This document shows, piece by piece, positions 46,613 to 54,651 of a stretch of 64,000 nt of DNA (position 1 is the stretch's first letter; the number at the start of each line of letters is the position of its first letter). Made by a program: the position numbers and the translations under genes. The stretch is from Tannerellaceae bacterium (GTDB lineage: Bacteria > Bacteroidota > Bacteroidia > Bacteroidales > Tannerellaceae), in the NCBI GenBank assembly GCA_021203545.1, contig JAJQAZ010000003.1, positions 62,001-126,000 on the forward strand, read 5' to 3'. The notes below the pieces were generated by a model. It was not told the origin of the DNA and searched no databases. It worked only from the letters and a program-made list of their open reading frames with translations.

Positions 46613-47588
46613 ATGGACGAACGGATTAGTAAATATTTCGAAGGATTACTCTCAAGGGAAGAAAGAATCAGACTATTGGAAGATATCCATACTGATCCTG
46701 TATTAAAGAGAGATTTACTGGAAATACAGAATCTCCAGGGCATTTTACATTTCTCACCGCACGCCATTGATACAGAAGAAGGAATCCGGGCTTATACCTG
46801 TTTCAAAAGAAAAAAACGAGTTGCCGTCATCAAAAAAAACATACAAAGAGGAATAGCCTATGCGGCCGCTGTAACAGGAATTATCTTTTCTACGTGGATA
46901 TTTAGCCACATCCATTATTCAAAGGAGGGAATGGTTTCGGAAGAAATACAGATGCAGGAACTATATGTACCTCCCGGACAACGTGCCCGCCTTACTCTCC
47001 CGGACGGATCTGTAGCATGGGTTAATGCCGGCTCCACATTAAAGTATCCATCCCGTTTTGGAAAAGAAAGAAAAATAGAACTGACCGGAGAAGGATATTT
47101 TCAGGTAGCAAAAGATAAAGCTAAGCCCTTTATCGTATCCGGAGGCCCCCTGAATATACAGGCTCTCGGCACGGAATTTAATGTATATGCCTATCCCCGG
47201 GCAGAGTATTTCAGCACTTCATTGGTAGAAGGAAGCATTGCCATCTATACGGGAACACCGGGCTCTTCTCCTTATATTCTTTCACCCAGTGAACAGCTTT
47301 ATTACGAAAATGGAGAAATTAATATTAAGCCTTTTGATGACACTGAAAAACTATTATGGAAAGAAGGCATTTACAGCTTTAAAAAAGAACCGATGGAAAA
47401 GATTATAAAAAACTGGAATTGTACTTTGATGTAAAAATCCTCGTACAGGACCCATCTATCCTCACTTATACCTATACCGGAAAATTCCGCCAACGTGACG
47501 GAGTGGCGGAAATATTACGAATAATTCAAAAATACATTCTTTTAAAATTGAGAAAGATGAACAACAGAACACCTTTATATTAAGCTAA
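46613..47588 (+). pseudogene. FecR-type anti-sigma factor, two frameshifts near the C-terminus
   Basis: About 325 residues when repaired. An N-terminal cytosolic anti-sigma part starts MDERISKYFEGLLSREE. One membrane helix (about 86-106, IAYAAAVTGIIFSTWIF) follows, then the FecR domain (PPGQRARLTLPDGSVAWVN, ELTGEGYFQVAKD, NIQALGTEFNVYAY). The C-terminal DUF4974 part is out of frame: restoring one A in the A6 run 47407-47412 gives KLELYFDVKILVQDP, and one T in the run 47540-47543 gives FKIEKDEQQNTFILS to TAA 47586-47588. The start ATG 46613 replaces a less likely upstream TTG. It should contact the STN domain of the SusC below. Confidence 0.85.
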
Positions 47589-47652
47589 CCTTATTAATAA
47601 CCCTTAAATTTTAATTGCCCATGAAATAAAAAAAGAACCAATGTAAAAAAGA

Positions 47653-47680
47653 ACCGGCAGATGCGCTCACATCTACCGGT
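47653..47680 (+). other. Hairpin in the leader between fecR and susC
   Basis: ACCGGCAGATG pairs imperfectly with CATCTACCGGT around CGCTCA. It may be a weak terminator separating the regulator pair from the susC operon, or a leader structure. Confidence 0.4.
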
Positions 47681-47737
47681 ACAGCAAACACTTCACGTAA
47701 AAATAAACTTTAGTATTTACTTAATTTATACAAAGAT

Positions 47738-50700
47738 ATGAAAAGACATCCTTTGTTAACAAACTATTTGTGCTTTAATCTTAAAGAACGGGTACGGGTT
47801 ATGAAAATTGCTTTTTTCTTTCTATTCGTTTGTGTTCTACCTTTAATAGCTGTAAACAGCAGTGCGCAAAATGCAATGATTCAATTACCTTCTCTTAATC
47901 TCACTATGGGAGAGTTGATCTATGCAATAGAGGACCAGACTGACTATCTGGTTGTTTACAGCAATACGGAAGTAGATATTAACCGGCCTGTACAGGTAAA
48001 AGAGGTCCGGAATAAAGTTTCCGGTCATCTGGCCGAAGCATTAGAGAAAGAGGATTTAAGTTTTGAATTTGAAAACAACTATATTATTCTTTCTAGAAAT
48101 GCTGTAAAATTGAAACAGACAGCTCTTCCACAGGCCGGTAAAATACGGGTAACCGGTAAAATCCATGACCTGACGGGAGAAGCAATCATAGGAGCCAATG
48201 TCGTAGAGAAAGGTACACTCAATGGTACTGTGACTGATCTGGACGGAAGCTATACACTGGAAGTTTCTTCCGGAGCAGTTCTCCAGATTACTTTTATCGG
48301 TTATCTGACACAGGAAATTCCTGTTTCCGGAAAATCTGTTATAGATATCATTTTAGAAGAAGATACCAAAACACTTGATGAAGTCGTAGTGGTTGGATAC
48401 GGAACCCAGAAAAAAGGAGAAATCGCCAGTGCGATTACCAGTGTAAAATCGGAAAACTTTGTAAAAGTACCTTCTCCGGATGCCGCTCAACTTATCCGTG
48501 GACAGGTAGCCGGGCTGGCTATTGTACATAAAGATGCCGACCCGAATTCACAATCGCAAATCATTTTACGTGGTGTAACCACTTTAAAGGCCAATGCGTC
48601 TCCCTTGATCCTAATTGACGGAATCCCCGGCGATCTAAACACGGTTTCACCGGACGATATTGAACAGATAGATGTATTGAAAGATGGTTCGGCTGCCGCT
48701 ATCTACGGGACACGGGGAACTAATGGAGTAATTATTATTACAACCAGAAATGCAAAAGGCGACCTGCCTACTACTGTAGATGTAAATGCCTACATTGCTA
48801 CCCAGAAAATTACCCGTCGCTTGAATTTTATGTCTGCCGATCAATACCGCGAACTTGTAAAGCAGGGTAAACCGGGGGCTCAGGATAACGGTGCTACTAC
48901 CAACTGGCTTGATGAAATCATGCAAACTCCTTTTACACAAGTTTATAATGTTAGTCTGAGAGGAGGAACAAAAACGACCAATTATACAGCCAGTTTCGAG
49001 TACAGAGGATTGAAAGGCCTTATTAAACGGACGAACAATGAAATGATTTATCCGCGTATGGAAGTTACCCATCGTATGTTTAATAATAAACTGCGTTTGA
49101 ATGCCAGTTTAAGTGGGTACAGACGAAGTGCTTTTTCAGGTTCCGACGGAGGGTATTATAACAGCCATGTATACCGGAATGCCCTGACCTATAATCCGAC
49201 TGATCCTATCCGGGATGCAGATGGCAAATGGATGGAGACTCCTTCAAAAACCGATTATATGAATCCGTTAGCTCTTTTATACGAAGTAGAAGGACAAAAT
49301 CAATCCACGAATCTCCGCATGTTTGCCTCTGCCGTATTAAACCCGATAGAAGGATTGGACATTAAATATCTTGCATCCAGTAATTCTTTCAATGAAGTAA
49401 GAGGATATTATGAAACACATGATCATATTTCAACAGTGAAAGATGATAAAAACGGTTTTGCATCCAGAGGAACGACCCGTACTGTTGAAGATCTTTCCGA
49501 ATTAACAGCTCAGTATAACAGAAGTATCCAGGATCATACATTTACTGTTCTGGCAGGGTATAGCTGGTTAAGAAGAAATTATCAGAACTACTGGCAGCAG
49601 AATTTTGATTTTCCTTCGGACGATTATACCTATAATTCTATGCAATCCGGACAAGCGCTTAAAGAAGGGAGAACTTCTCAGGAGTCTTATCAGAGTGAAA
49701 ATAAACTGATCGGTTATTTCGGCCGTTTCAATTACAGTTACAAAGGTAAATACATGCTGGCTGCGAGTGTCCGTCATGAAGGGTCCACTAAATTCGGGGA
49801 AAACCATAAATGGGGAACGTTCCCTTCTTTTTCAGGTGCGTGGAATATTAAGGGAGAAGGGTTTATGGAAGAGATAGCCTGGCTGAGCGGATTAAAAGTC
49901 AGAGCCGGCTACGGAGTAACAGGAACAGAACCGACCGACCCGTATATGCCCCTGAACCGGCTTCAGTTTGACCAATATGTATACTATAATGGAGAATGGA
50001 TTAAATCTATACGGCCTGAAACCAATGCAAATCCTGATTTGAAATGGGAAAAAAGAAAGAGACCAATATCGGGCTTGATTTCGGATTCTTTAATGACAGA
50101 TTAACCGGTACAATGGATTATTATTACAGAAAGACCGACGATTTATTATGGGATTATACGGTTCCCTCTCCTCCTTATTTATATAGTTCCATGATTGCCA
50201 ATGCCGGCTCTATGGAAAATAAAGGGTTTGAGATTAGTCTAACAGCTATTCCGGTCCGGACCAAAGATCTGCAGTGGATTACTTCGGCGAATTATTCTAC
50301 TAATAAAAATAAATTATTATCTCTTTCCAACAATAAATTTATTTCTACCGGATATGCGGACAGAGGAGATACAGGAGAACCCCTGCAACAAAGAACACAC
50401 CGGATTCAGGAAGGCCAGCCTATCGGGAATTTCTGGGGATATAAAAGTATTGATATTGATGAAGATGGACACTGGATCATTGAAGGAGCCGACGGTAAGC
50501 CCAAACCCATTTCCGAACAGCAACCCGAAGATAAACAGGTCATCGGAAACGGTTTGCCGAAACATTACCTCAACTGGAACAATACCATTACCTGGAAAAA
50601 CTTTGACCTGGGCATAACCATGCGGGGAGCCTTCGGGTTCCAGATTCTGAATATGGCCCGTCTTCAATACGAAGCTCCGGTCATGTTATCCCGCGGTAAT

Positions 50701-51026
50701 ATACTGGCTTCCGCTTACGATAAAATATACGGGAAAGTGCCTTTGGCAGATAATCAGGAATTACAGTATGTAAGCTATTACGTTGAAGATGGCGATTATT
50801 GGAAAATTGATAATCTGACACTGGGGTATACGTTTAATTTCAAAACTACATGGATTGAAAAAGCACGGATATATGCCACGATTTCTAATCTGGCTGTAAT
50901 AACAGGCTATTCAGGAATCGACCCGGAAGTAAGTATTTCAACAGCCGACCTGAATCCGGGTATAGATGATAAAACCGGTATCCGTCTGCCCGTACCTTTT
51001 CTTTGGGTGTTTCTTTAAAATTCTAA
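47738..51026 (+). pseudogene. SusC/RagA TonB-dependent transporter with STN domain, two frameshifts
   Basis: About 1095 residues when repaired. In order: signal region, STN domain (about 50-125, LTMGELIYAIEDQTDYLVVY), carboxypeptidase-D-like domain (VTGKIHDLTGEAIIGANV), TonB box region (LDEVVVVGYGTQKKGE), plug (LIRGQVAGLAIVHKD, IDVLKDGSAAAIYGTRG) and 22-strand barrel. The frame breaks at the A6 run 50049-50054, where one more A gives WEKKKETNIGLDFGFFNDR. It breaks again near 50975-50980, where one more base gives the canonical end YPSARTFSLGVSLKF and TAA 51024-51026. It imports oligosaccharides with SusD. The STN domain fits FecR/sigma control. Confidence 0.9.
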
Positions 51027-51039
51027 AAAACTTATTCGT

Positions 51040-52650
51040 ATGAAAACATATAAATATATTTCAGCGATTATTTCCGCATGCATGCTACTCAGTTGTAGCA
51101 ATGACCTGTCAGAAAAAGTATTTTCATATGTTACCGATCAGTCCTATGAATATACGGAAGATGATTTTAATCCGATTGTAGCCAGTGTATACCGTCCGGT
51201 TCGTGATTTTATCGGACATCAAAACTGGTATATGGCACAGGAAAGTTCATCCGATGCAATTGTAATGCCGGCAAATGCTTCCGGCTGGGACGATGGCGGT
51301 ATATACAAGCGCATGCATTATCATACATGGAATTCCGAACAGGTACATATCGGTAACCTCTGGAATACACTTTATTTCGGTATTACGTTAGCCAATAAAG
51401 TAATAGAGCAGATCGAAAACGATATAGTGCCTGCTCCTTCCCCCGAAATCAAAACCCTGGGATTGTCGGAAGTACGGGCTATGCGTGCCTTTTATTACTG
51501 GATGGTATGTGACAATTTTGGAGAAGCACCACTTGTAAAAGAAGTTACGGAAGAGATGCCTTCCAAAAACACACGGAAAGAGATTTATGACTTTATTGTT
51601 TCGGAATTAAAGGATGTACATAACATCCTGCCGGAGACTCACGGAGGCACTCAATACGGACGAATCAACAAATGGGCTGCAAAAACCATTCTGGCCAATA
51701 TCTATTTGAATGCGGAAGTATATACCGGTCAACCGGCCTGGGAAGAATGTTTAGCTCTTTGCGACGAGATCATCGGCAGTAATAAATTTAATCTGGCTGA
51801 CAATTATAATGCTGCCTTCCGGAACAGTGGCATTGAAAACTTACCGGAAATAATTTTTACCATTCCGTTTGACCGTGACTTTGCCGAAGGGAATTCCATC
51901 CATATGTTTTCCTGGCATGGAGAATTAAAGAAAAAATATGAAACCGAAGCGACTCCCTGGGGAAGCGGCTCTGCCATGGGTATCTCCCAGTTCATTGATA
52001 CGTATCATCCTAATGATACACGCCTGGAAGATTCATGGCTCATGGGCGAACAATACGCTGCTGATGGTACGTTACTGACCGGTGTATATGATATGCTGGA
52101 TCTGCCTTTAACCTTTACAAAAGATTTGCCCAACGGAGAATATACCCTGGAAACGGAAGGATATCGTATGAATAAATTTGAAGTTATTGCCGGATCTACA
52201 CACAATTCCAGTACTGACTTCCCTTTATTCCGTTACTCACAGGTATTACTTATGAAAGCTGAATGTCTGTTGCGAACCAATCAGGGAGGAGCCGGTGTAT
52301 TAGTGACACAGGTAAGAAACCGGGCCTTTAAGGAAAATCCGTCTATGGCAACCGTTACAGATAGTCAGTTACGGGAAAATTCAGTTTACCAGTATGGATA
52401 TGTGGAAAATTATATCATAACCAAACCCGGCAACCAGGACCCGGTGGTATTGGGCCGTTTACTGGATGAACTGGGCTGGGAATTTGCCTGGGAAGGATTC
52501 CGCAGAAGAGATATGATCCGCTTCGGTACTTATACTACCAAAAGCTGGTTATCTCATGAACCACAGGGCAACTATCGTACTGTATTCCCCATACCGGAAG
52601 CGACATTAACATCTAACCCGAATCTGGTACAAAATCCGGATTATAAATAA
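51040..52650 (+). CDS. SusD/RagB surface glycan-binding lipoprotein
   Basis: A 536-residue lipoprotein (lipobox LLSCS near residue 19). The N-terminal SusD_N part contains VASVYRPVRDFIGHQNW and LSEVRAMRAFYYWMVCDNFG. TPR-like helices follow, and the C-terminal RagB/SusD part has LLDELGWEFAWEGFRRRDMIRFG and ends FPIPEATLTSNPNLVQNPDYK, the usual family C-terminus. It lids the SusC pore and binds the glycan. It begins 13 bp after the repaired end of susC, in the same operon. Confidence 0.95.
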   Translation: MKTYKYISAIISACMLLSCSNDLSEKVFSYVTDQSYEYTEDDFNPIVASVYRPVRDFIGHQNWYMAQESSSDAIVMPANASGWDDGGIYKRMHYHTWNSEQVHIGNLWNTLYFGITLANKVIEQIENDIVPAPSPEIKTLGLSEVRAMRAFYYWMVCDNFGEAPLVKEVTEEMPSKNTRKEIYDFIVSELKDVHNILPETHGGTQYGRINKWAAKTILANIYLNAEVYTGQPAWEECLALCDEIIGSNKFNLADNYNAAFRNSGIENLPEIIFTIPFDRDFAEGNSIHMFSWHGELKKKYETEATPWGSGSAMGISQFIDTYHPNDTRLEDSWLMGEQYAADGTLLTGVYDMLDLPLTFTKDLPNGEYTLETEGYRMNKFEVIAGSTHNSSTDFPLFRYSQVLLMKAECLLRTNQGGAGVLVTQVRNRAFKENPSMATVTDSQLRENSVYQYGYVENYIITKPGNQDPVVLGRLLDELGWEFAWEGFRRRDMIRFGTYTTKSWLSHEPQGNYRTVFPIPEATLTSNPNLVQNPDYK

Positions 52651-52663
52651 CAGAAACTAAAAA

Positions 52664-54532
52664 ATGAAGTATTTAATAGGATGTATTTTATTAAGTATGG
52701 TTGTCTGGGGATGTGGAGAAAACTCCTCTTCCCCGGAAGAACAACCGTTAAAATGGATTGAACAAGTGGATTTCTCCCAGGTAAAAATTACCGATAATTT
52801 CTGGTCACCACGGCTGAAAAGCCATGTGACCACTACATTACCGGTATGTATTGACCAGATAGAAAACCAAACAGGACGCATCCAAAATTTCGAAAATGTA
52901 GCGAAAGGTACCGGAGAGCATTCCGGTATCTTCTTTGACGATTCGGATGTATATAAAGCACTCGAAGGGATTGCATACGCATTAATAAACAATCCGGATC
53001 CGGCATTGGAGAAAAAAGCGGATGAATGGATCGATAAATTTGCGGCTGCGCAGGAAAAAGACTGGTATCTGAATACCTATTATTCTCTGACAGCTCCGGA
53101 TAAGCGATGGACCAATATGGATATGCATGAAATGTATTGTGCCGGACATATGATAGAAGCAGCGGTTGCTTATTACCAGGCTACCGGTAAACGGAAGCTA
53201 CTGGATGTTTCCATCCGTATGACGGAACATATGATGGACCTGTTTGGCCCCGGCAAACGCCATTGGGTTCCGGGGCATGAAGAGATTGAACTGGCCCTGG
53301 TGAAATTATACAATGTTACCGGTGATGAACGGTATCTCGACTTTTCTTACTGGTTAATTGAGGAACGGGGACATGGCCATGGTTCGAAAGGGGATGGAGG
53401 AGAATGGGACCCCTATTATTTCCAGGATGAAATCCCGGTTCGTGAAATGTCTAAAGTAGCCGGATATGCGGTCCGGTGTATGTACCTGTACTGTGGTATG
53501 GCTGATGTAGCCGGACTGAAAAACGATGAAGGATACATTGAAGCGTTAAACCGTTTGTGGGACAATGTAGTAAACCGGAATATGTACATTACGGGAGGTA
53601 TCGGCTCTTCCCGTCATAACGAAGGATTTACGCAGGATTACGATCTGCCTAATTATGACGCCTATTGTGAAACCTGTGCTTCTGTAGGTATGGTATATTG
53701 GAACTCACGGATGAATCAGTTTACAGGGGATGCCCAATATATAAATGTATTGGAACGTTCGATGTATAACGGAGCACTGGCAGGAGTTTCATTGGCAGGA
53801 GATCGTTTCTTTTATGTAAATCCGTTAGCTTCCCACGGCAATCACCACCGGCAGGAATGGTACGGATGCGCCTGTTGCCCCAGTCAGGTTTCCCGGTTTC
53901 TTCCTTCTATAGGCAATTATATATATGGAACTTCAAAGGAAGCCGTATGGATAAATTTATACATCGGAAACCAGACAGAAATCCCGGTGGGAAAAGATAA
54001 ACTGATTTTAAAACAGGAAACCAATTATCCGTGGGATGGTCGTGTGGATATTACAGTAGTAAATACTCCTTCTTCCTTTGATAAAGAAATCCGCCTGCGG
54101 ATACCGGATTGGTGCCGTGAATCTACAGTGGCAATCAACGGAAAGAAAATCGGGCAGCCTGCTATAGAAAAAGGATATTATGTACTGCCGGGAACCTGGA
54201 AAGCCGGTGATAAAATTACATTGGAGATGGAAATGCCGGTAGAGGTGGTATCTGCAGATATACGTGTAAAAGAAAATACCGGAAAACGGGCTGTTCAGCG
54301 GGGACCCTTGGTTTACTGTATAGAAGAGACAGATAATGCTAATTTGTTTGACTCTGCCTCTATTTCTCCGGAAACAATTTTCCGTGTATCGTTCCGGCCT
54401 GAACTTCTGAATGGAGTCAATGTCATTGAAGCAACAACAGGAAATCAGACAATCAACCTGATTCCTTATTATTCATGGGATAACCGGGAACCCGGCCAGA
54501 TGAAGGTATGGTTGGATTACAAAGAACTATAA
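52664..54532 (+). CDS. GH127-family beta-L-arabinofuranosidase, lipoprotein
   Basis: A 622-residue lipoprotein (lipobox VVWGCG near residue 17). The (alpha/alpha)6 domain holds ETCASVGMVYW (metal-site Glu/Cys, about residue 335) and YGCACCPSQVSRF (Cys pair, about 402), matching characterised GH127 enzymes in which zinc and a cysteine nucleophile cleave beta-L-arabinofuranosides. It is a different subgroup from the paralogues at 27958 and 54652 (CCTSN rather than CCPS). It starts 13 bp after susD, so it belongs to the operon and points to L-arabinofuranose-containing substrates. Confidence 0.9.
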   Translation: MKYLIGCILLSMVVWGCGENSSSPEEQPLKWIEQVDFSQVKITDNFWSPRLKSHVTTTLPVCIDQIENQTGRIQNFENVAKGTGEHSGIFFDDSDVYKALEGIAYALINNPDPALEKKADEWIDKFAAAQEKDWYLNTYYSLTAPDKRWTNMDMHEMYCAGHMIEAAVAYYQATGKRKLLDVSIRMTEHMMDLFGPGKRHWVPGHEEIELALVKLYNVTGDERYLDFSYWLIEERGHGHGSKGDGGEWDPYYFQDEIPVREMSKVAGYAVRCMYLYCGMADVAGLKNDEGYIEALNRLWDNVVNRNMYITGGIGSSRHNEGFTQDYDLPNYDAYCETCASVGMVYWNSRMNQFTGDAQYINVLERSMYNGALAGVSLAGDRFFYVNPLASHGNHHRQEWYGCACCPSQVSRFLPSIGNYIYGTSKEAVWINLYIGNQTEIPVGKDKLILKQETNYPWDGRVDITVVNTPSSFDKEIRLRIPDWCRESTVAINGKKIGQPAIEKGYYVLPGTWKAGDKITLEMEMPVEVVSADIRVKENTGKRAVQRGPLVYCIEETDNANLFDSASISPETIFRVSFRPELLNGVNVIEATTGNQTINLIPYYSWDNREPGQMKVWLDYKEL

Positions 54533-54573
54533 AAATACAGTGATAAATCTGTTAATTGACTAAAAAATAGAAC

Positions 54574-54605
54574 TTCCTGAATGATTTTTAAAAATCATTC
54601 AGGAA
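54574..54605. terminator. 32-bp perfect palindrome between the two GH127 genes
   Basis: Sixteen bases (starting TTCCTGAATGATTTTT) are followed directly by their exact complement, 41 bp after the previous stop and just before a -7 box. As RNA it would form a stem with a T/A-rich tip. It may terminate the susCD operon, or as a DNA dyad in the -33 region serve as an operator. Confidence 0.55.
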
Positions 54606-54614
54606 TAAGAAATC

Positions 54615-54622
54615 TATATTTG
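54615..54622 (+). promoter_or_regulatory. -7 box TATATTTG for the interrupted GH127 gene
   Basis: A perfect TAnnTTTG element 29 bp before the start at 54652. The second GH127 gene therefore has its own promoter. Confidence 0.55.
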
Positions 54623-54651
54623 CTTATTGTCTAACTCAAATCAATTATTGC

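Noticed and set aside
986-50054. Phase variation through homopolymer slippage
   Set aside because: Runs are only 4-7 bases and lie in unrelated genes, including enzymes; sequencing error or decay is simpler.
54574-54605. An IS terminal repeat or attachment site
   Set aside because: No second copy, no transposase nearby and no target duplication; a terminator or operator is more likely.
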